DNA from: Halopseudomonas pelagia
GTDB lineage: Bacteria; Pseudomonadota; Gammaproteobacteria; Pseudomonadales; Pseudomonadaceae
Length of the DNA: 64,000 nucleotides
Direction: 5' to 3'
Assembly: GCF_009497895.1 (NCBI RefSeq)
Contig: NZ_CP033116.1
Span: 620,001 to 684,000, forward strand
Below, in pieces: positions 37,379-47,032 of this stretch. A model generated the notes under the pieces. The model was not told the origin of the DNA, did not search any database, and was given only the letters and a program-made list of their open reading frames with translations. How positions within the stretch are numbered: position 1 is the stretch's first letter; each line of letters opens with the position of its first letter. A program made the position numbers and the translations under genes.

Positions 37379-39724
37379 ATGGAATCTATTGCCTCGCGCA
37401 TCGCCAATGAACTGGCGGTTCGCCCGGAACAGGTCGACGCCACTGTCAGACTGCTTGATGAAGGCGCCAGCGTGCCGTTTATTGCCCGTTACCGTAAAGA
37501 GGTTACCGGTAGTCTGGACGATACCCAACTGCGCTATCTCGAAGAGCGCTTGCGCTACCTCCGGGAAATGGAGGACCGACGCCAGGCGATTCTCAACAGC
37601 ATCGCTGATCAGGGCAAGCTGACGGCCGAGCTGGAGCGCGACATCTGCGGGGCTGAAACCAAGACCCGACTGGAAGATCTGTATCTACCGTACAAGACCA
37701 AGCGCCGGACCAAGGGCCAGATTGCTATCGAAGCCGGCCTGGAGCCGTTGGCCGATCTGCTGTTTGGCGACCCGACACTGGATCCCGAGCAGACCGCCGC
37801 CGGTTATGTGGATGCCGACAAGGGCGTTGCCGATACCAAGGCGGCTCTGGATGGCGCCAAATATATTCTGATGGAGCGTTTCAGCGAGCAGGCCAGCCTG
37901 CTGGAAACGCTGCGCCGTGCGCTGCGGGAAGACGGCCGCGTGGTCTCCAAGCTGGTGCCTGGCAAAGAGCAGGACGGCGCCAAGTTTCGCGATTACTTCG
38001 ATTATTCTGAAGCACTGAGCAAGGTCCCCTCGCACCGCGCGCTGGCGATTCTGCGTGGCCGCAACGAAGGCATGCTGAGTATCGCCCTGGAATTGGGTGA
38101 CAGCGATGTGCCTGCCGGTACGCCGCACCCGTGCGAGGGCATGATTGCCCAGGCGTTTGCGATAAAGGACCAGGGCCGCGCAGCGGACAAATGGCTAGCC
38201 GAAGTGGTGCGCTGGACCTGGCGGGTAAAGTTGCTGGGCCACCTGGAAACCGAGCTGCTGGGTGATCTGCGTGAAGGCGCAGAAGACGAAGCGATTCGGG
38301 TATTCGCCAGCAACCTGAAAGATCTGTTGCTATCGGCGCCCGCCGGACCAAGGGTCACGCTGGGGCTGGATCCGGGTTTGCGTACCGGGGTCAAAGTGGT
38401 GGTGGTGGATGCGACCGGCAAGTTGGTCGATCACACGACGATTTTCCCGCATGCGCCGCGTAATCAGTGGAACGAGTCGCTGGCGGTGCTGGCGGCGTTG
38501 AGCAAGAAGCACAGCGTTACCCTGGTCGCGATTGGCAATGGTACGGCTTCGCGGGAAAGCGACAAGCTGGCTGGTGAGTTACTGAAACTCTGCCCGCAGT
38601 TGCCGATGCAGAAGATCATGGTGTCCGAGGCGGGCGCCTCGGTGTACTCGGCATCGGAACTGGCCGCCAAGGAATTTCCCGAGCTGGATGTGACCTTCCG
38701 CGGCGCGGTGTCCATTGCTCGGCGTCTGCAGGATCCGCTGGCCGAGCTGGTGAAGATCGATCCCAAGTCCATTGGCGTAGGCCAGTACCAGCACGACGTG
38801 TCACAGGTGAAGCTGGCACGCAGTCTGGATGCGGTGGTGGAAGATTGCGTGAACGCGGTGGGCGTGGATCTGAACACCGCCTCCGCGCCCTTGTTGACCC
38901 GCGTCTCGGGGCTGAATCCGAGCATCGCACAGAACATCGTCGACTATCGCGATCAGCATGGAGCCTTTGCCAGCCGCCGTGAGCTGCTCAAGGTCAGCCG
39001 TCTGGGTGACAAGACCTTTGAACAGGCCGCAGGTTTCCTCCGGGTAATGAACGGCAGCAATCCGCTGGACGCCTCGGCGGTGCATCCCGAGGCCTATCCG
39101 CTGGTCGAGCGCATTGCCAGTCAGACTGGTCGTGATATCCGGAGTCTGGTCGGCGACTCGACGTTTCTGCGTCAATTGGAACCATCGCAATATACCGACG
39201 AGCACTTTGGTATCCCGACCATCACCGATATCCTCAAGGAGCTGGACAAGCCCGGCCGGGATCCACGACCGGAGTTCAAGGCGGCGACCTTCCAGGAAGG
39301 GGTCGAGAGCATCCGCGATCTCAAACCGGGGATGCAGCTGGAGGGTGTGGTCAGCAACGTGGCCAACTTCGGTGCCTTCGTCGATATTGGCGTGCATCAG
39401 GATGGGCTGGTGCATATCTCCATGCTCTCGCAGCAGTTCGTCAAGGATCCGCGGGAAGTGGTCAAGGCCGGGGATATTGTCCGGGTCAAAGTCATGGAAG
39501 TGGATATTCCGCGGCAGCGCATCAGCCTGACCATGCGGCTGTCGGACGAGCCCGGCGCCGCCGGTGAAAAGGCTGGTCAGTCGTCTGGTCCGCAGGGTGA
39601 GCGCAATCGAAACCAGGGCAAGGGTCAGGGGCGCAATCAGGCTGGCGGGGCTGGTGCGCCAGCGTCGGCCGGTGGTACCTTTGCCAACCTGTTTGCCAAT
39701 GCCAAAGACCTGAAGAAGCGCTGA
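37379..39724 (+). CDS. tex: Tex, S1-domain RNA-binding transcription accessory protein
   Basis: The protein has 781 residues. It has an N-terminal helical Tex domain ([19 protein letters not shown]), a YqgF-like RNase H fold ([18 protein letters not shown]), and helix-hairpin-helix repeats ([27 protein letters not shown] split around 500-525). A C-terminal S1 domain ([20 protein letters not shown], about 648-667) precedes a low-complexity Gln/Gly/Asn tail. Tex binds nucleic acid and modulates transcription and virulence genes. Next genes run in the same direction: the thioesterase starts 2 bases after its stop. Confidence 0.97.
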   Translation: MESIASRIANELAVRPEQVDATVRLLDEGASVPFIARYRKEVTGSLDDTQLRYLEERLRYLREMEDRRQAILNSIADQGKLTAELERDICGAETKTRLEDLYLPYKTKRRTKGQIAIEAGLEPLADLLFGDPTLDPEQTAAGYVDADKGVADTKAALDGAKYILMERFSEQASLLETLRRALREDGRVVSKLVPGKEQDGAKFRDYFDYSEALSKVPSHRALAILRGRNEGMLSIALELGDSDVPAGTPHPCEGMIAQAFAIKDQGRAADKWLAEVVRWTWRVKLLGHLETELLGDLREGAEDEAIRVFASNLKDLLLSAPAGPRVTLGLDPGLRTGVKVVVVDATGKLVDHTTIFPHAPRNQWNESLAVLAALSKKHSVTLVAIGNGTASRESDKLAGELLKLCPQLPMQKIMVSEAGASVYSASELAAKEFPELDVTFRGAVSIARRLQDPLAELVKIDPKSIGVGQYQHDVSQVKLARSLDAVVEDCVNAVGVDLNTASAPLLTRVSGLNPSIAQNIVDYRDQHGAFASRRELLKVSRLGDKTFEQAAGFLRVMNGSNPLDASAVHPEAYPLVERIASQTGRDIRSLVGDSTFLRQLEPSQYTDEHFGIPTITDILKELDKPGRDPRPEFKAATFQEGVESIRDLKPGMQLEGVVSNVANFGAFVDIGVHQDGLVHISMLSQQFVKDPREVVKAGDIVRVKVMEVDIPRQRISLTMRLSDEPGAAGEKAGQSSGPQGERNRNQGKGQGRNQAGGAGAPASAGGTFANLFANAKDLKKR

Positions 39725-39726
39725 CC

Positions 39727-40128
39727 ATGAGCCAACACCCGAATCTGCAAGAGATCGCGAGGAACCGCATGAGCCCATTCACCAAGATGCTGGGTGTGGA
39801 ATTCAAGTCCATCGAGAAGGGCTTGTGCACCTTGTTGTTGCCCATCCGCGAGGAGCATTTCAACGGGACTGCGCGGGTTCATGGTGGGGTGATCTTCTCG
39901 CTGCTCGATTCGGCCATGGGCGCTGCCGCGTTCAGCGTTCTGGAGCCGCATGAATCCACTGCTACAGTAGAATGCAAGATCAACTACACGCGCGCGGTGA
40001 TTGGCGGCGAACTGGAGTGCTTTGGCAAGGTCGTACATGCTGGTACCCGCACCGTGGTGGTGGACGGGGAGATCTGGCAGGACGGCGCATTGGTGGCCAA
40101 AGCGCTGGGTACCTTTGCGCGGATCTGA
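39727..40128 (+). CDS. PaaI-like hotdog thioesterase
   Basis: The protein has 133 residues. FNGTARVHGGVIFSLLDSAMGAA contains the HGG and catalytic acid of the PaaI/YbdB-type hotdog thioesterase fold, and ATVECKINYTRAV and GELECFGKVVHAG follow. Its acyl-CoA substrate is unknown. It is directly coupled to tex (gap 2 bases) and precedes gshA. Confidence 0.9.
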   Translation: MSQHPNLQEIARNRMSPFTKMLGVEFKSIEKGLCTLLLPIREEHFNGTARVHGGVIFSLLDSAMGAAAFSVLEPHESTATVECKINYTRAVIGGELECFGKVVHAGTRTVVVDGEIWQDGALVAKALGTFARI

Positions 40129-40195
40129 TCCATACTTATTCAAGTTCACGCTGGTGCGCAGTTCGCGGCCAGCCTGACAGCTAGGAGTGGCAACC

Positions 40196-41773
40196 TTGTC
40201 ACCAACGTTTAGCAATACCCTGGAACTGCTGGCTCAACCGACCTACCGCGAGCGGTTAAATGGTTGCCAGCATGGGATAGAGAAAGAAAGCCTGCGGACC
40301 ACGCCAACGGGTGGCCTGGCAAGCACGCCGCACCCGCTGGCGTTGGGCTCGGCGCTGACGCATCCGACCATTACCACCGATTACTCCGAAGCGCTGATCG
40401 AACTGATTACGCCAGTGAGCACCAGCCTGGACACCCTGTTCGAGCATCTGGACGTCACTCACCGCTTCGTCTACAGCCAGCTGGACAATGAGTTGCTCTG
40501 GACCGAGTCCATGCCGTGCAAATTACCGGCGGTGGATGCCGACATTCCGATTGCCTGGTACGGCACCTCGAATATCGGCATGCTCAAGCATGTCTATCGT
40601 CGTGGCCTGGCTATCCGCTACGGCAAGGCCATGCAGTGTATTGCCGGTATTCACTACAACTTCTCCTTGCCGCCACAACTGTGGGCCGTATTGCAGGAGC
40701 AGGCCGGTGATGCGCGCTCGGCCCAGGACTATCAGTCCGAGCGCTATATGGATCTGATCCGTAACTTCCGCCGCTATGCCTGGCTGCTGATGTATCTGTT
40801 TGGTGCCTCGCCGGCGGTCTGCGCAACCTTTCTGCAAGGCCGCGATCACAAGCTGTTGCCGTTGGGTGAGAAAAGTCTGTACCTGCCCTATGCGACCAGT
40901 CTGAGAATGAGCGACCTGGGCTACAACAACAATGCCCAGTCCGGCCTCAACGTCTGTTACAACAGCCTGGACAGCTATATCACCAGCATGCAGGAAGCCA
41001 TCAGCCTGCCCTATGCGCGCTACGACCAGTTGGGGACGCATGATGCCCAGGGTCAGTGGCAGCAACTGAATACCAACCTGCTGCAGATCGAGAACGAGTT
41101 CTACAGTCCGATCCGTCCCAAGCGTGTCACGCGCAGCGGCGAGAAGCCGGTCTACGCACTGGCGTCGCGCGGAGTGGAGTACATCGAAGTGCGGTGTATG
41201 GATATCGACCCCTTTGTGCCGTTGGGCATAGAGCCGACCAGCGCCCGCTTCCTCGACAGCTTCCTGCTCTACTGCGCGCTGCAGGACAGCCCGGCGCTGA
41301 CCGAAGAGGCCTGCACCGAGACCGGTGACAACTTCGCGCTGGCGGTCAAACGCGGGCGCGAGCCTGGTTTGCAGTTGGCCGATGGCGGCCAGCCACGGGA
41401 GCTGAAGGAGTGGGGTCTGGCGTTGCTGGAAGACATCGCCAAGTGCGCGAGCCTGCTGGATAGCAGCCATCAAACCAGCGACTACAGTGCCAGCCTGGCA
41501 CTGCAGCGGGCGAAGCTTGAAGACGCCGCGCTTACTCCTTCCGCGCGGGTTCTAGAGGCGCTGGCCGAGCACGACAACAGTTTTTTCCGCTTCGCTCTGG
41601 CACAGTCACAGGCACATGCTCGCGAATTTATCAGCCGGCCATTGGACGCTGAAACGCTGCGTGCGTGCAAAGCCCAGGCGGATAGCTCGCTGGCAGAGCA
41701 GGCGGCCATTGAAGCAGCGGATGAAGTGGATTTTGACAGTTTCGTCGAGGCCTATCTGAGTCAGCGCGCCTGA
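40196..41773 (+). CDS. gshA: glutamate-cysteine ligase
   Basis: The protein has 525 residues from a TTG at 40196 that stands 8 bases after AGGAG. A GTG at 40187 would overlap that ribosome site and is less likely. HGIEKESLRTT is the ATP/glutamate-binding start of the proteobacterial GCL family. YSEALIELITP, GIHYNFSLP, PYATSLRMSDLGYNN and YIEVRCMDIDPF are further signatures. It performs the first, rate-limiting step of glutathione synthesis. Confidence 0.96.
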   Translation: MSPTFSNTLELLAQPTYRERLNGCQHGIEKESLRTTPTGGLASTPHPLALGSALTHPTITTDYSEALIELITPVSTSLDTLFEHLDVTHRFVYSQLDNELLWTESMPCKLPAVDADIPIAWYGTSNIGMLKHVYRRGLAIRYGKAMQCIAGIHYNFSLPPQLWAVLQEQAGDARSAQDYQSERYMDLIRNFRRYAWLLMYLFGASPAVCATFLQGRDHKLLPLGEKSLYLPYATSLRMSDLGYNNNAQSGLNVCYNSLDSYITSMQEAISLPYARYDQLGTHDAQGQWQQLNTNLLQIENEFYSPIRPKRVTRSGEKPVYALASRGVEYIEVRCMDIDPFVPLGIEPTSARFLDSFLLYCALQDSPALTEEACTETGDNFALAVKRGREPGLQLADGGQPRELKEWGLALLEDIAKCASLLDSSHQTSDYSASLALQRAKLEDAALTPSARVLEALAEHDNSFFRFALAQSQAHAREFISRPLDAETLRACKAQADSSLAEQAAIEAADEVDFDSFVEAYLSQRA

Positions 41774-41803
41774 TATCCAGGCGCGTTGGCTCGGGCAGTG
41801 CGG

Positions 41804-42208
41804 TTACTGTGTCACCAGATTGGTAAACAGCAGGTCGTCCACCAGCGGCTTGCCTTCCTCTTCCTCCAGTACCGCACGCACGGCCTCCAGGGCTTGCTGC
41901 TTGAGCTGCTCCTTGCCTTCCAGCGTCGCCAGCTCTTCAGGAGTCTGGCGCCCGAACAGCGATACCAGAGCATTGCGAATCAGTGGGTCATGATATTGGA
42001 TGCGCTCCACCGCAGTCGGATCATTGGCGCGCAGCGCCACATCGACTTTCATATATTGAATGCGCGGACCGGGACCGATGGTGCCGACAAACGATGGCTT
42101 CATTTCCACATACTGCGGCCCTGCTGGTGCGGCCTCTTCATTGGCTTGGGCCGGCAACGCGACTACAGCGGATAACAGCAGCGCATACAAGGTGGTTCTC
42201 AATCGCAT
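41804..42208 (-). CDS. FliL-like secreted protein
   Basis: The protein has 134 residues from ATG 42208, behind GGGAG. The signal peptide MRLRTTLYALLLSAVVALPAQA is followed by a domain with the FliL pattern: YVEMKPSFVGTIGPGPRIQYMKVDVALRA (split), IRNALVSLFGRQTPEEL, and LEEEEGKPLVDDLLFTNLVTQ. Unlike flagellar FliL it has a cleavable signal in place of a membrane anchor and lies far from flagellar genes. Its role is unknown. It converges on gshA. Confidence 0.8.
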   Translation of the reverse strand: MRLRTTLYALLLSAVVALPAQANEEAAPAGPQYVEMKPSFVGTIGPGPRIQYMKVDVALRANDPTAVERIQYHDPLIRNALVSLFGRQTPEELATLEGKEQLKQQALEAVRAVLEEEEGKPLVDDLLFTNLVTQ

Positions 42209-42416
42209 CAGCTTTGACTCCCTTAACGTTGGCGTCAGGATAGCCGAGCCGGCCCGCGTCGCCAAACTTTCCTGGTAAAGGTGAACGGTGCCCAGGTTCC
42301 CTGTCGCATTCTTATGGGTATCAATCAATTCAAGGCATGGTCATTGACCCGGCGGCCCTGCATGCGACTAGACTGTGTGAAAACCTGATAACCGCCCTGA
42401 TAACAATGGAGTCGTC

Positions 42417-43397
42417 ATGAAAGCCGTATTGTGCAAATCCTTTGGACCGCCGAGCAACCTGGTACTGGAAGAGGCCGCTGATCCGGTCGCCAAAGCCAAT
42501 GAAGTGGTTCTCGACATTCACGCTGCCGGGGTCAACTTCCCTGACACCCTGATCATCGAAGGCAAATATCAGCTCAAGCCGCCATTTCCGTTTTCACCCG
42601 GTGGTGAAGCGGCGGGTGTGATTTCCAGTGTGGGCGAGAAGGTCAAACACCTGAAGCCGGGTGACCGGGTCATGGGCCTGACCGGCTTCGGCAGCTTTGC
42701 CGAGCAGATCGCCATTGACGCGATGCGCGTATTGCCGATGCCCAAGGATATGGACTTCGTCACCGCCGCTGGTTTCAGCATGACCTACGGCACCTCCATG
42801 CACGCGCTCAAGCAGCGCGCCAACATCCAGCCGGGCGAAACCCTGCTGGTCCTCGGTGCTTCCGGTGGCGTGGGTCTGGCCGCCGTGGAAATCGGCAAGG
42901 CCATGGGTGCTCGGGTCATCGCCGCTGCCTCCAGCGCCGAGAAGCTGGAAGTGGCTAAAGCTGCTGGCGCCGATGAGCTGATCAACTACAGCGAAGTGAG
43001 CCTCAAGGATGCGGTCAAGGAACTGACCAAGGGCCAGGGCGCGGATGTGATCTATGATCCGGTCGGTGGTGACCTTTTTGACCAGGCGGTGCGCTCAATC
43101 AACTGGAAGGGTCGTTTGCTGGTAGTAGGCTTTGCCAGCGGCCGCATCCCCGAGTTTCCGGCCAACCTGGCCCTGCTCAAGGGCTCGTCCATTGTCGGGG
43201 TGTTCTGGGGCTCGTTCGCGGCGCGTGAGCCGCAGGCCAACCTGGAAAACTTCCAGCAACTGTTCGCCTGGTTCAGCGAAGGCAAGCTCAAGCCGCTGGT
43301 GTCGCTGACCTACAAGCTAGATCAGTACGAAGACGCGCTTGAAGTGCTGAGCTCGCGCAAGGCCGTGGGCAAGGTCGTGGTTAAAGTCCGCGACTGA
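42417..43397 (+). CDS. NADPH:quinone oxidoreductase, zinc-independent MDR family
   Basis: The protein has 326 residues behind a GGAG site. The N-terminal GroES-like domain has HAAGVNFPDTLIIEGKYQ. The cofactor motif GASGGVGLAAVEIGKAMGA is near 143-161, and YDPVGGDLFDQAVRSINW and VGVFWGSFAAREP are typical of this NADPH-quinone reductase subgroup. No zinc ligands are present. Its start is divergent from the FliL-like gene. Confidence 0.9.
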   Translation: MKAVLCKSFGPPSNLVLEEAADPVAKANEVVLDIHAAGVNFPDTLIIEGKYQLKPPFPFSPGGEAAGVISSVGEKVKHLKPGDRVMGLTGFGSFAEQIAIDAMRVLPMPKDMDFVTAAGFSMTYGTSMHALKQRANIQPGETLLVLGASGGVGLAAVEIGKAMGARVIAAASSAEKLEVAKAAGADELINYSEVSLKDAVKELTKGQGADVIYDPVGGDLFDQAVRSINWKGRLLVVGFASGRIPEFPANLALLKGSSIVGVFWGSFAAREPQANLENFQQLFAWFSEGKLKPLVSLTYKLDQYEDALEVLSSRKAVGKVVVKVRD

Positions 43398-43403
43398 TCT
43401 TGA

Positions 43404-43871
43404 TCAAAGCCCGGCGCCGGCAAAACCTTGCTGGCGCCAGGCTTCGTAGATCAGCACGGCAGCACTGTTGGACAGGTTCAGACTGCGGCTGCCGGGCATC
43501 ATTGGCACGCGCAGCACCTGGTCCTGCGGCAGAGCATCGCGTATCTCGGCAGGCAGCCCCCGGCTTTCCGGCCCGAACAGAAACAAATCCCCCGGCTTGA
43601 ACGCCACCTCACTGAATCCGTGTTTACCTTTGGTGCTCAAGGCAAAAACCCGCTCGGGTTTGACTGCTGCCAGGCAGGCTTGCAGATTGGCGTAGGTCTT
43701 CACCGCAGCAAATTCGTGATAGTCCAGCCCCGCCCTGCGCAAGCGCTTGTCATCCAGCTCAAACCCCAACGGTTCGATCAGATGCAATTGGCAACCGGTG
43801 TTGGCACACAGACGAATGATGTTGCCGGTATTCGGCGGAATCTCAGGTTCGAGCAGGGCGATATGGAACAT
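43404..43871 (-). CDS. trmL: TrmL, tRNA (cytidine/uridine-34 2'-O)-methyltransferase
   Basis: The protein has 155 residues from ATG 43871 ([20 protein letters not shown]). The SPOUT knot motifs [11 protein letters not shown] and [19 protein letters not shown] are intact. It methylates the wobble ribose of certain leucine tRNAs. The frame is open upstream to 44081, but that part consists of the heptamer-repeat region and is not conserved. Confidence 0.95.
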   Translation of the reverse strand: MFHIALLEPEIPPNTGNIIRLCANTGCQLHLIEPLGFELDDKRLRRAGLDYHEFAAVKTYANLQACLAAVKPERVFALSTKGKHGFSEVAFKPGDLFLFGPESRGLPAEIRDALPQDQVLRVPMMPGSRSLNLSNSAAVLIYEAWRQQGFAGAGL

Positions 43872-43920
43872 GGCGGGCGCTTCGGATGTGGCATAATGGT
43901 CGCGCAGTGTAGGCGCCCGC

Positions 43921-44064
43921 AGCGGCAAGCGGCAAGCTTGAAGCGGCAAGTTGCACTCGTGCAGGAAAGTAATGTTGTCGCAGAAGAAGTGTTTGACGGC
44001 CGCTACCCAAGCCCAAAACTGATTACGCTTCCAGCTTCCAGCTTCCAGCTTCCAGCTTCCAGCT
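43921..44064. repeat. heptamer-repeat region upstream of trmL
   Basis: AGCGGCAAGC-type repeats with a CTTGAAGC unit lie at 43921-43950. Four full AGCTTCC units with partial flanks lie at 44027-44064. They are the same unit types as in the hemW 5' end. Confidence 0.75.
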
Positions 44065-44081
44065 GCTTTTCGATCGCCCAT

Positions 44082-44119
44082 AAAAAAAGGCGACTCTGGC
44101 CTGCCTGAACCAGAGTCAC
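44082..44119 (-). terminator. Rho-independent terminator after ntrC
   Basis: Read leftward, GACTCTGG, a 10-base loop and CCAGAGTC form an 8-bp stem with extra GG/CC pairs, followed directly by seven T. It lies 60 bases past the ntrC stop. Confidence 0.8.
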
Positions 44120-44178
44120 CCCAAATACACCCACTATTACTAAAGCATCAAGCGTGCCAGTTTCGCATGGAGTGTCGC

Positions 44179-45609
44179 TTATTCGCTTTCGTCCTCGTCA
44201 TTGCCGTCAATATTCATCCCCAGTTCCTTGATCTTGCGAGTCAGGGTATTGCGGCCCCAGCCCAGTAACTGCGCGGCATCCCGGCGTCTACCGGCGGTAT
44301 GCTTGAGGGCGGTTTCGATCATGATCCGCTCGAATGCAGGTACCGCGATATCGAGCAGGTTGGACACGCCACGGGCCAGTTCCTGGTCGGCCCAAGTGCG
44401 CAAACTGTGCTCCCAATGCCCATCTGGCGCACTGTCCTGGTGCTGAGTGAGCATTTCCGGAGGCAGGTCTTCGATCAGCACTTCACGGCTTGAGGCCATG
44501 ACGGTGATCCAGCGGCAGGTATTTTCCAGCTGCCGCACGTTACCCGGCCAGGGCAGGTTGCGCAGATAGTCCTGAGTCTGCGGCTTGAGGACCTTGGGTT
44601 CCACCGCAAGCTCCTGCGCGGCGCGCGCAAGGAAGTGCTGCGCCAGCGCGGGAATATCTTCACGGCGCTCGGCCAGCTTGGGAATGTGAATGCGGATTAC
44701 ATTGAGGCGGTGGAACAGATCCTCGCGGAAGCCGCCGGCCTGTACCAGGCCTTCCAGATTCTGGTGGGTGGCAGCGATGATGCGCACGTCTACCTTGATC
44801 GGCGTGTGCCCGCCGACTCGATAGAACTCGCCGTCGGCCAATACGCGCAACAGCCGGGTCTGGGTCTCGGCCGGCATGTCACCGATCTCATCCAGAAACA
44901 GCGTGCCGCCGTCGGCCTGTTCAAAGCGTCCGCGGCGCTGCACGGCGGCGCCGGTGAAGGCACCTTTTTCGTGGCCGAACAATTCGGATTCCATCAGATC
45001 CTTGGGGATCGCCGCCATGTTCAGCGCAATAAACGGATTGCGCGCACGCGGGCTGTGGCGATGCAGGGCATGGGCGACCAGCTCTTTGCCGGTGCCCGAC
45101 TCGCCGTTGATCAGCACCGTGATGTTGGAGTGCGAGAGACGACCGATGGCGCGAAAGACTTCCTGCATGGCCGGGGCTTCGCCGATGATTTCCGGCGTGC
45201 GCGCCTGTGCAGGATCCGGCTCCTGGCCATCCTGCTCGCGGCTATGGGCCAACGCACGGCGCACCAACGCAACGGCTTCATCCACATCGAAAGGCTTGGG
45301 CAGGTATTCGAACGCGCCGCCCTGGTAGGACGCCACTGCGCTGTCCAGATCAGAGTGCGCGGTCATGATGATCACCGGCAGCTTGGGAAACTGCTCGCGA
45401 ATACTCGCCAGCAGCTCCAGGCCGCTGGTCCCGGGCATGCGGATGTCGCTGATCAGGACGTCCGGGTGCTGACGCTGCAGCCGTGCCAGAGCGCTGTCGG
45501 CATTATCGAAGCTGACCGGCTCCATGCCCTCCTGCTGCAATGCCTTTTCCAACACCCAGCGGATGGATCGGTCATCATCAACAATCCAGACATTTTCAGC
45601 TCGGCTCAT
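44179..45609 (-). CDS. ntrC: NtrC, nitrogen-responsive sigma-54 activator
   Basis: The protein has 476 residues from ATG 45609. The receiver carries D55 in LISDIRMPGTSG. The AAA+ domain has Walker A GESGTGKE and the sigma-54 contact loop GAFTGA. A Fis-type HTH lies at the end (RRRDAAQLLGWGRNTLTRKIKELG). It is phosphorylated by NtrB and activates sigma-54 promoters such as that of glnA. It begins 4 bases after the ntrB stop. A strong terminator follows. Confidence 0.97.
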   Translation of the reverse strand: MSRAENVWIVDDDRSIRWVLEKALQQEGMEPVSFDNADSALARLQRQHPDVLISDIRMPGTSGLELLASIREQFPKLPVIIMTAHSDLDSAVASYQGGAFEYLPKPFDVDEAVALVRRALAHSREQDGQEPDPAQARTPEIIGEAPAMQEVFRAIGRLSHSNITVLINGESGTGKELVAHALHRHSPRARNPFIALNMAAIPKDLMESELFGHEKGAFTGAAVQRRGRFEQADGGTLFLDEIGDMPAETQTRLLRVLADGEFYRVGGHTPIKVDVRIIAATHQNLEGLVQAGGFREDLFHRLNVIRIHIPKLAERREDIPALAQHFLARAAQELAVEPKVLKPQTQDYLRNLPWPGNVRQLENTCRWITVMASSREVLIEDLPPEMLTQHQDSAPDGHWEHSLRTWADQELARGVSNLLDIAVPAFERIMIETALKHTAGRRRDAAQLLGWGRNTLTRKIKELGMNIDGNDEDESE

Positions 45610-45613
45610 AGGG

Positions 45614-46693
45614 TTAGTCTCCCGGTATGGGTTCCAGTGGCAGGAACAGGGTAAACACGGTGCGGCCGGAGGTGCTCTCGCATTCAATCAGGCCCTGGTG
45701 CTGGCTGATGATATTTTGCGTGATGGAGAGCCCGAGCCCGGTGCCTTCGGCACGGCCGCTGACCATGGGATAAAAAATACTTTCGACGATCTCGGCGGGA
45801 ATGCCGGGACCGTTGTCGATTACTTCCAACCGGCAAACCAGGCGATGACGTACCTGGCCGATGGTGAACTGGCGTAATGCGCGGGTGCGCAGGGTAATGC
45901 GGCCCTGGCGCAGTGCGCCGCTTTCGGCGATCGCCTGCATGGCGTTACGGACTATATTCAGTAGTGCCTGAATCAACTGTTCGCGGTCGGCCATGATGTC
46001 CGGGATGCTCGGATCGTAATCCCGGCGCAGGGTCAGTTCGCCCTGGGTTTCGGCTTCGATAAGGCTGAACACGCGTTCGGTGATTTCATGGATATTCAGC
46101 GGCTGCAGATTGGGTGGGCGATAGGGCCCAAGCATGCGGTCGACCAGATTACGCAGGCGATCTGCCTCTTCAATAATGACGTCGGTGTAGTCACGCAATG
46201 ATGGCTCCGGTAGCTCACGGGCCAGTAGCTGCGCCGCGCCACGAATGCCGCCCAGCGGGTTCTTGATCTCGTGGGCCAGGCCGCGGACCAGGACCTTGGT
46301 GACTTCCTGTTTGGACAGCTGCGCTTCTTCTTTGGTAATGCGCAGTAGCCGATCGCGCGGGTGCAGCTCCATCAGTAGCCAACTGGTGTTCTGGTTGCCG
46401 ATAGGGGTCACGGAATAATCCACCATCAAGGTCTGGCCGTTGGTCAGATTGAGCTGGGCTTCACGCTTGGTAAAAGGGTTGGCGCTGAGGATGGCTGCTT
46501 CCAGAGGTTGGATTGCCGCCTCGGAGTCATTGAACAGTTCACCAAAATGTTGCCGAGCGACACGTTGGCCGCTGACCGCGAGCAAAATCTCGGCTGCCGG
46601 ATTGATGTAATTCACGCGCAGCTCAGCATCCAGCATGATGACGGCTGTGGTCAGGTTATCGAGAATCTGGCGTAAAAAGCGATCAGTCAGCAT
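45614..46693 (-). CDS. ntrB: NtrB, nitrogen-regulatory sensor kinase
   Basis: The protein has 359 residues from ATG 46693, with GGGAG four bases before it. It is soluble: an N-terminal PAS domain (LDNLTTAVIMLDAELRVNYI split), the phospho-His H141 in GLAHEIKNPLGG, N box NIVRNAMQAI, G1 DNGPGI and G2 GTGLGLSI. It phosphorylates NtrC under nitrogen limitation and is controlled by PII (GlnB/GlnK) in known systems. Confidence 0.97.
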   Translation of the reverse strand: MLTDRFLRQILDNLTTAVIMLDAELRVNYINPAAEILLAVSGQRVARQHFGELFNDSEAAIQPLEAAILSANPFTKREAQLNLTNGQTLMVDYSVTPIGNQNTSWLLMELHPRDRLLRITKEEAQLSKQEVTKVLVRGLAHEIKNPLGGIRGAAQLLARELPEPSLRDYTDVIIEEADRLRNLVDRMLGPYRPPNLQPLNIHEITERVFSLIEAETQGELTLRRDYDPSIPDIMADREQLIQALLNIVRNAMQAIAESGALRQGRITLRTRALRQFTIGQVRHRLVCRLEVIDNGPGIPAEIVESIFYPMVSGRAEGTGLGLSITQNIISQHQGLIECESTSGRTVFTLFLPLEPIPGD

Positions 46694-46722
46694 TACTACT
46701 CCCTCGGGTTGTGCAGACAAAT

Positions 46723-46737
46723 GCAAGAAGCGAACCA
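46723..46737 (-). promoter_or_regulatory. candidate sigma-54 promoter of ntrBC
   Basis: Leftward, TGGTTC-GCTTC-TTGC has the GG-N10-GC spacing and the TGG...TTGC ends of the -24/-12 consensus. It lies 30 bases before the ntrB ATG. Two of the six -24 positions deviate, so it is weaker than the glnA site. Confidence 0.45.
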
Positions 46738-46975
46738 ATACAGGGCGTGGTCTCGATTGATGTGCGTCATATCACGCTTTCGACGACCAATGGCATGCGG
46801 CAGGTGACGTGGAAGGGGCTGCTGCGCGACTGCAAGGCCTGGCAGCAGGGTTTCCAACCTGCTTTTGCATCAGGTGGGTGCCTTGTCCGCCAGACTCAGA
46901 TCAGCGCATGCCAAGCGCGCTCCTGCGCCGAGGCATAAAGGCAGTGCACGGAAAAAGCTGCTCGCTTTCCGAGTA

Positions 46976-46992
46976 TGCACAAAAATGGTGCG
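46976..46992. promoter_or_regulatory. NtrC-type palindrome upstream of ntrBC
   Basis: TGCACAAAAATGGTGCG matches 15 of 17 bases of the enteric NtrC site TGCACCAAAATGGTGCA. It lies about 240 bases upstream of the sigma-54-like promoter. Confidence 0.5.
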
Positions 46993-47032
46993 CGGTGATA
47001 CGCGGCTGTGCGGAGGGCTGCCCTGGCGAAGG

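Larger units (their letters stand above)
46694..47032. other. 339-base gap between ntrB and the DUF4124 gene
   Basis: It holds the sigma-54-like site at 46723-46737 and the NtrC-like palindrome at 46976-46992. I see no coding region and no strong terminator in the rest. Confidence 0.5.

Noticed and set aside
43921..44064. CRISPR-like array
   Set aside because: Units are 7 bases in direct tandem without spacers; simple repeats.
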